Positions 10,140 through 19,267 of a DNA stretch of 64,000 nucleotides are shown one piece after another (the stretch's first letter is position 1; each line of letters opens with the position of its first letter). The translations under genes were made by a program, and so were the position numbers. Below the pieces are notes generated by a model. The model made no database searches. It saw nothing but the letters and a program-made list of their open reading frames with translations, and was not told the DNA's origin. This stretch comes from Paraniabella ginsengisoli (lineage in GTDB: Bacteria > Bacteroidota > Bacteroidia > Chitinophagales > Chitinophagaceae), in contig NZ_JAKWBL010000004.1 of assembly GCF_022513635.1 (NCBI RefSeq), positions 496,001 to 560,000 of the forward strand, read 5' to 3'.

Positions 10140-10430
10140 CCTCTTTACCCACCCAAAGGCACGCACCCCTACCTCCAAGGTGAGTAGGGGTACCATTTAG
10201 GTAGGTCAGGGAAGCTAAAACCTACGCTGACGAAGCATAAGAGGTGGGTACCCCCACCCCAAAAGCTTCAAGCACCCACCTGCATAGGTAGGTTCCCCCA
10301 CCTTAAACCTGCGTCGTCCGAGCTTGGAAGCTCCGCCGTTCCGGCTTTGAGGTAGGTCCCCCACCCTAAACCTTCGCCGACCTACCTTAAAGCCGTGCAG
10401 CCGAACCTTTGGGGTGGGTGGAGAAATCCG
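10140..10430. repeat. GC-rich palindromic array (AGGTRGGTnCCCCCACC)
   Basis: Similar short palindromes recur: aggtgggtacccccacc near 10239, aggtaggttcccccacctta near 10285 and aggtaggtcccccacccta near 10351, plus a related hairpin cctacctccaaggtgagtagg near 10170. Copies two and three are both followed by aaacct and gcgtcg/tcgccg. Spacing is about 45-65 bases. The composition differs sharply from the AT-rich surroundings. Confidence 0.7.
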
Positions 10431-10508
10431 AAAGCATAAAAAACCCTATTAACTATTCTCGTTTATATTCTGTAGCAAAAAAATCATTTTTTTATAGTCA
10501 GAGCCTGC

Positions 10509-10545
10509 TCCCTCTCCACCTGGAGAGGGGCTGGGGTGAGGTCTT
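10509..10545. repeat. Dispersed repeat family A (CCCTCTCC...GGAGAGGG)
   Basis: ctccctctccacctggagag followed by gggctggggtgagg. Inverted arms CCTCTCC/GGAGAGG with a short loop. Other copies are at 14470-14525 (inside the nitrilase gene) and 29905-29939. Confidence 0.7.
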
Positions 10546-10589
10546 CCTCCGGATTCAAATGCACGAGACCGCACAGAAATAAACAGCTA

Positions 10590-10675
10590 ATTATTTTTCT
10601 GTGCCGATCCGTGTTTTCCCAGCCCGGATGACCAGTCGGACGGGTGTGAGAATCATTCGTGCATTCGTGGCATTG
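10590..10675. repeat. Dispersed repeat family D, interrupted
   Basis: The sequence ttctgtgccgatccgtgttt...tgtgagaatcattcgtgcat matches the reverse complement of the repeat at 15084-15160 and, loosely, 57460-57556. It is split by a 26-base insertion (10619-10644). Confidence 0.75.
10619..10644 (-). repeat. Dispersed palindrome family B, inserted into repeat D
   Basis: The 26 bases starting ccagcccggatgaccagtcg are absent from the uninterrupted D copy at 15 kb, where gttttc joins tgtgag directly. The element matches copies at 26642-26670, 37769-37800 and 60468-60499 (core ggtcatccgggcgggct). Confidence 0.75.
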
Positions 10676-10749
10676 ATTTCATCGACATGTTGAACCGTTT
10701 TTCAAAACCTTTTGTATCTTTCCTCCCACTCTATCAAAAACAGAAAAGC

Positions 10750-12075
10750 ATGCTAAACAAGCTCATTAACCTGATAAAGGGCAAAAGCGATCCTGCAACT
10801 GAAACCGTACGCATTCCTTTCGGCAGGTACTCCGATAATAATAAATCCGTTACCAAAGGAAGCCGCTGGACCGAAGCCGATAACCTCTTTAAGGATCAGA
10901 AGTATATGGATTCAATCAATGCTTTTTTTGATTACCTCAAAGATGATGATCAGAAGAATGTGAACTTTAACGGTAGCGCCGATAGGTTTGATTTCGAGTT
11001 TTTCCAGGGATCGAAAGTAGTAAGGGGCCGGCTGGAAAATGGTACACTTTCCGCCCAGGTAAAGCTGGCACGGATGCCGCAGCCTTCAGTGCCTGTAATG
11101 CGCCGCCTGCTGGAAATGAACTTTGGACTATATTATAGCCGCTACACGCTGAATAATGATGAGCTCTGCATGCGTTTTGATACCAATATCGAAACAGCTA
11201 ATCCAAGCAAGCTTTATTATGGCCTGAAGGAGCTGGCCATTAAAAGCGATAAACAGGATGACCTGCTGGTGCAGGATTTTTCTTTCCTGGAGCGGCTGGA
11301 TGAAGACCATGTGGATGATATTCCGGAAAATGAGAAGCAGGTAAAATATGAAGGCATGCAAAGCTGGATCAAAGAAACCCTCGAAAAAATTGCTTCCGTT
11401 GATGCAGATAAGTTTTCGGGCGGCATTTGCTACCTCTTGCTGGCGTTGGTATATCGAATAGATTTTTTGATTGCTCCCGAAGGACAGTTATTGAACGAAT
11501 TGGAGAAAATATCAGGTATCTATTTTAAAAAAGATGACCGGCAGATGGTGGAAAAGAACCGGGACATGATCGAGGAGTTTAAGAAACTGCTGGACAAACC
11601 CAAAGAGGAAGTTTTCAAAAACCTGTTCCGGTCCAGGTACACGTTCTCCATCGTTACGCCGCAGCCGCATAAAACTATTGCAGACGCTGTTCATGAAGCG
11701 AACAATAATATGCAGTGGTACAGGGATAACAGCCACGAGTATTTTGCTAATAAAATAATAGAATACGGGCTTACCTATTGCCAGTATTCTTATAGCTTGC
11801 CCAAGCCACTTACCCAGCTGATAGAAATTTTTATGCAGGTAAATTATCCTGAATATTTTAAAGCGCTGGGTTATACCCAACCGTTGTATATGCCTGTGAC
11901 CAATAAGTTTGAGCAGGATGCGATCACCGCGCGCATCAGGCAGATTCAAAACCAATGGCGGCAAAAATATCCGCTCATGAATTTCGACACCAACCAGTTG
12001 TCTTTCACTAATCTTTTAAGGTTCAATCATAGCTTTAGCAACCAGGTTGAGTTGTTGAATATGAATAATGAATAG
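10750..12075 (+). CDS. Hypothetical protein with YbjN/T3SC-like region, partner of protease
   Basis: About 441 residues from the ATG at 10750 (MLNKLINLIKGKSD). An ATG at 10687 would add 21 residues, but a TATCTTTC -7-like box (10716-10723) lies inside that extension. Residues ~75-200 resemble a YbjN or type-III-chaperone-like fold: alternating strands, MPQPSVPVMRRLLEMNFGLY, LNNDELCMRFD, and NPSKLYYGLKELAIKSD. The rest is helical with no catalytic motif. There is no signal peptide or membrane span. The protease gene follows 77 bases on and carries a similar C-terminal domain, so the two probably act together. Function unknown. Confidence 0.75.
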   Translation: MLNKLINLIKGKSDPATETVRIPFGRYSDNNKSVTKGSRWTEADNLFKDQKYMDSINAFFDYLKDDDQKNVNFNGSADRFDFEFFQGSKVVRGRLENGTLSAQVKLARMPQPSVPVMRRLLEMNFGLYYSRYTLNNDELCMRFDTNIETANPSKLYYGLKELAIKSDKQDDLLVQDFSFLERLDEDHVDDIPENEKQVKYEGMQSWIKETLEKIASVDADKFSGGICYLLLALVYRIDFLIAPEGQLLNELEKISGIYFKKDDRQMVEKNRDMIEEFKKLLDKPKEEVFKNLFRSRYTFSIVTPQPHKTIADAVHEANNNMQWYRDNSHEYFANKIIEYGLTYCQYSYSLPKPLTQLIEIFMQVNYPEYFKALGYTQPLYMPVTNKFEQDAITARIRQIQNQWRQKYPLMNFDTNQLSFTNLLRFNHSFSNQVELLNMNNE

Positions 12076-12110
12076 TGAATGGTCATGGTGAATAGTGAGA
12101 TGTACAGAAA

Positions 12111-12138
12111 TCGTAATTCGTACATCGTAATTCGTACA
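12111..12138. repeat. Short tandem direct repeat (tcgtaattcgtaca x2)
   Basis: Two adjacent 14-base copies in the spacer between the hypothetical gene and the protease gene. The spacer also holds gaatagtgaatggtcatggt-type short repeats. Confidence 0.7.
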
Positions 12139-12152
12139 TAAATTTAACAGCA

Positions 12153-13256
12153 ATGAATTCACAAGATATTATAAACATTTATCAGAACGCGATCATTCAA
12201 ATTGCCACGCAAACCGGCACCGGTACCGGGTTTTATTTGAAAAATTATGGACTGATCGTTACCAATAATCATGTTATTGCCAACAACCCGGAAGTAACGA
12301 TCGCTGGTAAAACTTTTGACAAAACCTTGTCGAGAGTTTGGTACACCGATGTGCAGCACGACCTTGCTTTTTTAGAACCGCCAACTGACGTGGATCTGCC
12401 GGAATTAAAATTAGGCGATTATGAAGCTATGAAAGATGGCGATAATGTAATCGCCATCGGGCATCCGTATGGGTTGAATTACTCTGCCACACAAGGTGTT
12501 ATTTCAAAAGTGGATCGCATACGCGAAGGTGAAAAATATATACAGATCGATGCGGCGATCAATCCCGGCAACAGTGGCGGCCCATTGGTAAACTATGCCG
12601 GAGAAGTGATCGGCGTAAACTCGTTTGTTATAAAAGGTGGCGACAATCTTGGTTTTGCGCTGCCGGTAAGCACCTTGAAAGAGGCGCTCGATCTGTATCT
12701 TACTTACAAAGGAAGCGCCGCCACCAGGTGTTCCAATTGCGATTATCTGGTTACTGCCGAAACCATCGATAACAATAAATATTGTCCCAGTTGCGGCTCG
12801 GAAGTGAAGCTGCCCCAATTGCCCGAAAAAGAAATAGAGCCAATGGGCGTTGCCAAACTGGTTGAAGATATTTTGCGCGAACTGGGCAAAGATGTGCGCC
12901 TGGCGCGCGATGGAGCCAATATGTGGAGCGTAAAAGCGGGTTCGGCAAAAGTGAAGATCAGTTACAACCCCGAGAATTATTTTGTAGCAGGCGATGCTTA
13001 TTTGTGTCAGATGCCGCTGGATGCGCAGAAGATAAAACCACTTTATCAATACCTGCTTCAGGAAAATGACAAGCCACACGGATTGGTATTGAGCTGCGTT
13101 AAAAACAATATCGTATTAAGCCGCCTTATTTACGATCTGGATATGACCAAAGAAAGCGGCGTAGCCGAGTTTAAAAATCTATTTGAACAAGCCGATCATT
13201 ACGACGATTATTTAAAAGAAGAGTTTGGGTGTATTGCGAGGTTGGAGGAAGTCTGA
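12153..13256 (+). CDS. Cytoplasmic trypsin-like serine protease with zinc ribbon and T3SC-like tail
   Basis: 367 residues. Residues 1-180 are an HtrA/trypsin-type domain with a visible triad: His40 (TNNHV), Asp70 (VQHDLAFL), Ser141 (NPGNSGGP). Residues 193-214 form a CxxC-x14-CxxC zinc ribbon (CSNC, CPSC). The remaining ~150 residues resemble a YbjN/type-III-chaperone-like domain (VRLARDGANMWSVKAGSAKV, LYQYLLQENDKPHGLVLS). No signal peptide, so unlike DegP/HtrA it should work in the cytoplasm. The pairing with the upstream gene suggests a dedicated two-protein proteolytic system. The target is unknown. Confidence 0.88.
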   Translation: MNSQDIINIYQNAIIQIATQTGTGTGFYLKNYGLIVTNNHVIANNPEVTIAGKTFDKTLSRVWYTDVQHDLAFLEPPTDVDLPELKLGDYEAMKDGDNVIAIGHPYGLNYSATQGVISKVDRIREGEKYIQIDAAINPGNSGGPLVNYAGEVIGVNSFVIKGGDNLGFALPVSTLKEALDLYLTYKGSAATRCSNCDYLVTAETIDNNKYCPSCGSEVKLPQLPEKEIEPMGVAKLVEDILRELGKDVRLARDGANMWSVKAGSAKVKISYNPENYFVAGDAYLCQMPLDAQKIKPLYQYLLQENDKPHGLVLSCVKNNIVLSRLIYDLDMTKESGVAEFKNLFEQADHYDDYLKEEFGCIARLEEV

Positions 13257-13324
13257 AGCATCATTTAATTGAAATGATGAGAATGATTTTTTATTTGACC
13301 AGCAGATGAATAAATATCATCTTC

Positions 13325-13340
13325 CTTGCGTCGCACTCTT
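13325..13340 (+). repeat. Dispersed repeat family C (TTGCGTCGCACTCTT)
   Basis: ccttgcgtcgcactctt; other copies near 20752-20776, 26596-26620, 46252-46280 and 53026-53050, usually next to atcgat and in either orientation. Confidence 0.7.
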
Positions 13341-13417
13341 CAACAGTAGTACTTATGGCATCCTACATAACACAAGTTTTGGGTCTTTTTCCTTTGCGAA
13401 ACGCTTCAAACAAAGCG

Positions 13418-13530
13418 GCAATCGTCATTGCGAATGGAACAAAGTGGAGTTGAGCAATCTCGATGTAGTATAAGAGATTCCTCCGCTCGTTTTGCTTGAG
13501 GCAAAACTTCGGTCGGAATGACGAGCACGT
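13418..13530. repeat. Dispersed inverted repeat (gtcattgcgaa ... ggaatgacga)
   Basis: The outer arms are cgtcattgcgaatg and cggaatgacgagc. The inner arms are agcaatctcga and agagattcctccgctcg. This resembles large hairpin repeats common between Bacteroidota genes. The rest of the recX upstream region has no other recognisable gene. Confidence 0.6.
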
Positions 13531-13712
13531 ATCCCGTCATCGCGAGCGTTAGGAGCGAGTCAAGCGGGTTCAGCTTTATAAATAATTTTAACCCTAACGC
13601 TGTACGAGGTGTCCAATGCTGTTCGAGGCGTCCTCGCCTCAAACTTGTATGCTATCGCCTCCGGGCGATTGATAAAGGAGAAATAAATATTAAGTTTTAC
13701 GGTTTGCAAAAA

Positions 13713-14195
13713 ATGGAACAAAATTTCAAATCCAAACAATCATTGACAAAAGAACAGGCGTTGCAAAAGCTGCGGCATTATTGTGCGTATGCGGAACGTT
13801 GTCATAATGATGTGATCAGCAAATTGTATGATTTGAATGTTTGGAAAAAAGACCATGATGAAATCGTTGCCACACTGATCGAAGAAAATTATCTGAACGA
13901 GGAACGGTTTGCCAAACTCTTTGCCGGCGGGCATTTCAGAACCAAACAATGGGGAAAGAATAAGATCATTCAGGGGCTTAAGCAAAAGGGAATTAGCGCG
14001 TATTGTATAAAAGCCGGATTAAAAGAAATAGATGAAGCCGATTATGAGGCCACACTCCAAAAACTATTTCAGCAAAAATGGGAAAGTGTAAAAGGAACTC
14101 AAAACCGGTTTGCAAAAATGAAAAAGGTTTCAGATTATTTATTGCAAAAAGGGTATGAAGCACAACTCATCAACCAACTATTCAATAAAATTTAA
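13713..14195 (+). CDS. recX: Regulatory protein RecX
   Basis: 160 residues starting MEQNFKSKQSLTKEQAL. An upstream in-frame start at 13518 would read through repeat DNA and is rejected. RecX-type three-helix repeats are visible: LRHYCAYAERCHNDV, the IVATLIEENYLNEERFAK and GGHFRTKQWGKNKI core, and a C-terminal helix set. RecX binds RecA filaments and limits recombinase activity. The stop codon is one base from the nitrilase start, so the two may share a transcript. Confidence 0.9.
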   Translation: MEQNFKSKQSLTKEQALQKLRHYCAYAERCHNDVISKLYDLNVWKKDHDEIVATLIEENYLNEERFAKLFAGGHFRTKQWGKNKIIQGLKQKGISAYCIKAGLKEIDEADYEATLQKLFQQKWESVKGTQNRFAKMKKVSDYLLQKGYEAQLINQLFNKI

Positions 14196-14196
14196 A

Positions 14197-15058
14197 ATGA
14201 AGGATACATTAACGGTTACACTTGTTCAAACAGAGCTGGCTTGGGAGCATAAAGAAGCCAATCTGAAAATGTTGGAGCAAAAAATAAAATCCATTTCAGA
14301 AAAAACAGAAATAGTGATACTGCCTGAAATGTTCTCCACCGGCTTTACGATGAATGCGGCGCAAATGGCGGAAACCATGGATGGCGAGGCCGTGGAATGG
14401 ATGAAAAAATATCAGCTGAGAAACGAATTGTATTAACCGGAAGCCTGATTATAAAAGAGTCCGTTACTGCCCCTCTCCATCCGGAGAGAGCTTGTCCGCC
14501 TGCTGGCGGAGGGCTGGGGGAGAGGCCGTCTACAATCGCCTGGTGTGGATGTTACCTAATGGCCAGTATGGCGTGTACAATAAAAGGCATTTGTTTGCTT
14601 ATGCCGGAGAAAACGAGTTTTATGCTGCCGGTGAAAAACGACTGATCGCTTCGGTAAAAGACTGGAAGATAAACCTGCAGGTGTGTTATGACCTTCGATT
14701 TCCGGTATGGGCAAGGCAGGGGCCTCAAATACCGGGAGAAAACTGGCACGGCTTATATGACGTATTGATCTATGTAGCCAATTGGCCCGAGCGCCGCAGC
14801 CATGCCTGGAAAACATTGTTACAGGCGCGTGCTATAGAAAATCAATGTTATGTTATTGGGGTAAATCGTGTGGGAAATGATGGTAATGGAATTTACTACA
14901 GTGGCGATAGTATGGTAATCGATCCGTTAGGAGAAGTACTGTATCATAAAAAAGATGAAGAAGACATTTTTACCATTACATTGGATAAAAAATACCTAAG
15001 CGCTGTAAGGGAAAAGTTTCCTTTTTGGAAAGATGGGGATGAGTTTAAGATATTTTGA
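14197..15058 (+). CDS. Nitrilase/omega-amidase family hydrolase (two frameshifts, embedded repeat)
   Basis: Carbon-nitrogen hydrolase resembling omega-amidase/YafV. Glu catalytic region: EIVILPEMFSTGF; Lys region: NKRHLFAYAGE; Cys nucleophile: LQVCYDLRFPVW. Frame breaks near 14405 (A6) and 14516 (G5) are repaired by one added base each, giving 287 residues. Between residues ~91 and ~110 the gene holds an extra segment encoded by the family A palindrome. Without it the protein would go from SLIIKE straight to VYNRLVWMLPNGQYG as in relatives. The insert sits before the Lys loop, so activity may survive. Confidence 0.85.
14470..14525 (+). repeat. Family A palindrome inside the nitrilase gene
   Basis: cccctctccatccggagaga, then cttgtccgcctgctggcgga and gggctgggggagaggcc. 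Related to the intergenic copies at 10509 and 29905, with an added inner palindrome (cgcctgctggcgg). With the G5 run read as G6 the insert is in-frame. Confidence 0.7.
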
Positions 15059-15083
15059 TGCAGGACATGCAAACGCATGAAAA

Positions 15084-15160
15084 AATGCCACGAATGCACG
15101 AATGATTTTCTCACAGAAAACACGGATGAACACAGAACAATATTTCTGTGCTATCTGTGA
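15084..15160 (+). repeat. Dispersed repeat family D, intact copy
   Basis: atgccacgaatgcacgaatg, then attttctcacagaaaacacg and an inverted acagaac...ttctgtg segment. Reverse-complement match to 10590-10675. Confidence 0.75.
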
Positions 15161-15225
15161 AAGCGCTGACGCAAAAAATATTATTATTGCCTATGCATAA
15201 GTTTCTGATGTATTGGTAAATTATG

Positions 15226-15233
15226 TATCTTTG
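15226..15233 (+). promoter_or_regulatory. Putative -7 promoter element of the padR gene
   Basis: TATCTTTG matches the Bacteroidota TAnnTTTG box. It overlaps the first possible ATG (15223) and lies just before the GTG at 15238, favouring the later start and a very short or absent leader. Confidence 0.4.
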
Positions 15234-15237
15234 GTTT

Positions 15238-15570
15238 GTGAATAAAACAAACTTATATAAAGGTTGCCTTGAGCCGATTATTCTCAAACTACTTGGCGAT
15301 AATGGTCGAATGTATGGTTATGAAATAACCCAGCGGGTAAAAGAGCTAACGGTTGACGAATTAAAAATTACGGAAGGCGCATTGTATCCATTGTTGCATC
15401 GGTTAGAATCCGAAGGTATTTTAGAAATAGAAATGGAAAGCATTGGCAACCGGGTAAGAAAATACTATTCGCTTACCAAAGCAGGCAAAAAGCAAAAGTC
15501 GAAGGCTTTAGCCGAGTTAGAGCAGTTTAAAAACACTTTGCAACTATTGTTGAACCCAAAACTTGCATAA
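15238..15570 (+). CDS. PadR family transcriptional regulator
   Basis: About 110 residues from the GTG at 15238, giving the family-like opening VNKTNLYKGCLEPIILKLL; an ATG at 15223 overlaps a -7-like box. The PadR winged helix is clear: GRMYGYEITQRV, ITEGALYPLLHRLESEGIL, RKYYSLTKAGK. It is followed by a membrane-protein gene that starts 1 base after the stop. In Bacteroidota such pairs are common, with the PadR protein repressing its own operon. Confidence 0.88.
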   Translation: MNKTNLYKGCLEPIILKLLGDNGRMYGYEITQRVKELTVDELKITEGALYPLLHRLESEGILEIEMESIGNRVRKYYSLTKAGKKQKSKALAELEQFKNTLQLLLNPKLA

Positions 15571-15571
15571 T

Positions 15572-16261
15572 ATGCTAACGCAAGAACAAATACAAGAAAT
15601 AGAAAATCTTTGCTTTTCTGAAGGCGTATACTTTTACGATGTGCGCATGGAAATGGTGGATCATATCAGCCAGGCAATTGAAGATATTTTGAAGCAGCAA
15701 GCGAAAATGTCTTTCGAAGAGGCCTTAAAAACCGCTTCGCAAGAGGTAGGTGTTTATGGCTTCAAATATATTGTAGAAGAAAAAGAGAAGGAAATTCGGC
15801 AAGCAGTTCGGCAGCGGCAATTTAAACTTTTCAGGACATTTTTTACATGGCCAAAAATAGCAGGATGCTTATTGTTATTTGTTCTGGTTATAATACCATA
15901 TTATTATTTTGAGCTGTCGGCAAAAACTTATGTAAACATTAGTCGGCTTACAATGTGTATCATATTGCTATTTTGGTTATTCCTTAGAATGCCATTTAAA
16001 AAGGCAGCAAAAAAGCTGTTAACCGTCAAGGTAATCAATGAGGGAGTATTATCTGCACAATGGTTATTGGGAGTATTCGGACTCGGATCTCTTTTTACTA
16101 ACAATACGGAAGAGGGCTGGACGAATGCTGGGTGGTTTGCTGTGCTTGTTTCCGTAATAACAGCATCAATTATATTATTGTCTTTAGCGGAAATAATGGT
16201 GCATCGAGCTATTTATAAAAGTTCAAGAAGGAATTACCCAACAGTATTTACAAAATATTGA
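15572..16261 (+). CDS. PadR-associated integral membrane protein
   Basis: About 229 residues. A soluble N-terminal ~85 residues (LTQEQIQEIENLCFSEGVYF, VDHISQAIEDIL) resembles the helical N-terminus of membrane proteins encoded beside PadR. Four or so membrane spans follow (IAGCLLLFVLVIIPYYYF, LTMCIILLFWLFL, and others). Its start is 1 base after the padR stop, so the two form an operon. Function unknown; an envelope-stress or transport role would be a guess. Confidence 0.8.
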   Translation: MLTQEQIQEIENLCFSEGVYFYDVRMEMVDHISQAIEDILKQQAKMSFEEALKTASQEVGVYGFKYIVEEKEKEIRQAVRQRQFKLFRTFFTWPKIAGCLLLFVLVIIPYYYFELSAKTYVNISRLTMCIILLFWLFLRMPFKKAAKKLLTVKVINEGVLSAQWLLGVFGLGSLFTNNTEEGWTNAGWFAVLVSVITASIILLSLAEIMVHRAIYKSSRRNYPTVFTKY

Positions 16262-16304
16262 CCAACGTGGTAAAAGAGCAATATGTCTATGCATTTAAAA
16301 AGGG

Positions 16305-16420
16305 CTAATTATTTGCTTCAATCAACTCAGTCACTTTCTTCATTTTAAAATCTTCATTTCTGATAGTTTCAACAGAAGGCGCTTGTATGATGACAACACC
16401 TGATCTTGCATTACGAAATC
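16305..16420 (-). pseudogene. Remnant of S41 peptidase C-terminus
   Basis: About 34 codons (APSVETIRNEDFKMKKV near the end) match the C-terminus of the S41 protease at 19.3 kb (GPSVEAIRKGEDFKMKKV), at protein and DNA level. Upstream sequence no longer aligns except IRFRNARSG. It lies on the other side of the GH2 gene from the intact copy and on the same strand, so it looks like a leftover of a duplication. Confidence 0.6.
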
Positions 16421-16488
16421 TTATATCTTTACGCCCCTTCGCCATACGGCGATATTTTTTAATTGCAAACGCTATATCCAAAACAGAG

Positions 16489-19220
16489 ATGACAAACCTG
16501 CATAACAAGATTACAAAAGCAATATTTTTTTCGTAACGGTAACAATCTGCCTACCAATATTTGGACAAGAGAAAGACCAAAAACCAGATCTGGATCGAGC
16601 TGTACTCAACATTCCTGAATTTTCTACTGCTGGCTTTTATAAGTTGCCAAATACCGGGCGCGAAGTTTTTTCAATGAATCCCGCCTGGCGTTTTTATAAA
16701 GGAAAGGCCGAGGGAGCCTCGGCGGCTACTTACACAGATACAGCCTGGTCGGTGGTAAATCTTCCGAATGGCATTGAATATCTTTCGGAAGAAGCCAGCG
16801 GCGGAAATAATTATCAGGGAGAGGTTTGGTATAGAAAACATTTTACACCCGACAATGCTTTAAAAGGTAAAAAACTGTTTTTGCATTTTGAAGCAATTAT
16901 GGGCAAATCAAAAATCTGGATCAACGGAACATTATTGACCGAACATTTAGGTGGCTATCTGCCCGTAATTGTTGACATAACGGATCATATAAAATGGAAC
17001 AAAGACAACGTAATTGCTGTGTGGGCCAATAATAGTAATGATCCATCTTACCCTCCGGGGAAAGATCAGGAAGTATTGGACTTTGCTTATTTTGGGGGCA
17101 TTTACCGCGATTGCTGGTTAATAGCACACAACCCCATACACATTACAGATCCTAATTATGAAAACGAAGTAGCAGGCGGCGGCACATTAATTGCATTCAA
17201 AAAAGTAACTGAAAAAGAAGCCGATATTTTTTTACAATTGCATTTGCGTAATGAAACACCCAAAAATTTCAAAGGTGCTATTGTTTATCAATTGTTAGAT
17301 GAGAAAGAAAATATTGTTGCAAAGCAAAAAAGCAGCGTCCGGCTTAATGCTTCATCAGCAAAGGCTTTCAGCACTTCTATCAAAATTAATAACCCACACC
17401 TTTGGTCGCCGGATGATCCGCATCTGTACCATTTAAAAATATTGGTACAGGGGAATAAAAACAGCACAATAGATGGCTATAGAAAAAAGATCGGCGTTAG
17501 AAGTATTGAATTTAAAGGGAAAGATGGTTTTTGGCTAAACGGAAAACCTTACCCCGAGCCACTTATTGGCGCCAACCGCCATCAAGATTTTGCTATTGTA
17601 GGCAATGCGCTTAGCAATAATATTCATTGGCGCGATGCTAAAAAGCTAAGAGATGCCGGACTTAAAGTGATTCGCAATGCACACTATCCGCAAGATCCCG
17701 CATTTATGGATGCCTGCGATGAGTTGGGTTTGTTTGTTATTATAAATACACCGGGCTGGCAATTTTGGAACAAAGACCCCCAGTTTGAACAATTGATTTA
17801 TAAAGATATTCGCAATATGGTGCGGCGCGACAGAAACAGGCCAAGTGTGTGGCTTTGGGAGCCTATTTTGAACGAAACACATTATCCAGATTATTTTGCC
17901 AAAAAAGCAAAAGAAACGGTGGAGCAGGAGTTTCCTTATCCAAACTCTTACACAGCTTGTGATGACATGGCAAAAGGAGCCGAATATTATTCTGTTCAAT
18001 TTTCACATCCTTCCGCGGCTGCTAATAATGGCGACACCCCAAAAGCAGATCCATCAAAAACGTATTTTACCCGCGAATGGGGCGATAATGTAGACACTTG
18101 GAATGCACACAATTCTTCCAGTCGGGTGTATCGCAATTGGGGCGAGGGTCCCATGCTAATACAGGCGAAGCATTATGCAAATCCTTCTTATCCTTTTACC
18201 AGCTACGATGTATTATATAAAACCAGCAAACAGCATGTGGGCGGTGCTTTATGGCACTCTTTCGATCATCAGCGCGGGTATCATCCCGATCCGTTTTATG
18301 GAGGGTTGATGGATGTATATCGCCAGCCAAAATATTCTTATTACATGTTTAAGGCGCAACGCCAGGCAACTGTAGAAAATCGTTTATACGAAACCGGCCC
18401 CGTGCTTTTTATTGCCAATGAAATGACACCTTTTTCTAGTGAAGATGTGGTGGTTTACTCTAATTGCGATGAAGTAAGGTTAACGGCATTTAAAGGAGGT
18501 GAAACGCTTACGTATAAAAATCCACATACAAAGGGAATGCCATCGCCTCCCATTGTTTTTAAAGAGGTGTACAACTTTATGCAAATAAAAGCGAGAACAA
18601 GAGGCGGTAAACAAAACGAAGTTTATCTGGCGGCAGAAGGTTTTATTGATGGCAAAAAAGTAATAGCGGACACTGTTTACCCGGCTTATCGGCCCGAAAA
18701 AATAATATTATGGACAGATGATGAAGGCACGAGTTTAATCGCAGACGGATCGGATTTTATAACGGTTGTAGCTGCTGTTGTGGATAAAAACGGAACGATT
18801 AAAAGGCTTAATAACAGTCAGATTTATTTTGAAGTGGAAGGAAATGGAGAACTGATTGGAGACGATCCGCACCGATCCTCATTGAAAAAATTAAACTGGG
18901 GAACAGCACCCGTACTCGTCCGTTCTACAACCCAGGCCGGAACTGTTAAAATAAAAGCCCACCTTGATATGGAAGGTAGCAACCGGCCATCAATGGGCGA
19001 GTTGGAAATTCGCAGTTCTCCGTCAAACAATGAGTTGTTATTTTCCTCAAAAGAGCTTGATGCCTATTTTGAAAATCATACAAAAGTAAAAACAACAAAA
19101 TCGAGTAATGAAAAAGGGCTACAAGCAGAAATAGACCAATTGAAAAAAGAGCTGAATCAGTATAAATTGAAAGAAGTAGAAAAGCAACAGGAAGACTTTG
19201 GTGAGAAAAGAAAGAAATAG
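16489..19220 (+). CDS. Secreted glycoside hydrolase family 2 protein (one frameshift)
   Basis: About 910 residues from the ATG at 16489, with a signal peptide ending LPIFGQ. A seven-T run near 16530 needs one more T to join it to the main frame. Domain order is typical of GH2: N-terminal jelly-roll (GEVWYRKHF, LFLHFEAIMGKSKIWING), immunoglobulin-like domain, then a TIM barrel (IGANRHQDF, VIRNAHYPQDPAFMDACDE, WEPILNETHYP with the Asn-Glu acid/base). C-terminal beta domains and a short coiled coil (residues ~870-900) follow. Probably a beta-galactosidase- or glucuronidase-like enzyme for plant or microbial glycans. Substrate not determined. Confidence 0.88.
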
Positions 19221-19267
19221 CGGTTTTGGAAAGGTTGCTGATTTTTTCTAAACGCATCAAAGCAGAA

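Larger units (their letters stand above)
9880..10686. other. Long non-coding, repeat-rich gap
   Basis: About 800 bases without a plausible gene. The left part is AT-rich. The middle (10140-10430) is an unusual GC-rich array of GGTRGGT/CCCACC palindromes. The right part (10505-10675) holds three dispersed repeat families, one inserted inside another. Confidence 0.7.

Noticed and set aside
12504-13079. A 191-codon minus-strand frame within the protease gene
   Set aside because: It is opposite a gene with a clear catalytic triad and has no recognisable family; a shadow frame.
13518-13712. N-terminal extension of RecX
   Set aside because: The extra 65 codons come from an intergenic inverted repeat. 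The family sequence starts at the ATG at 13713.
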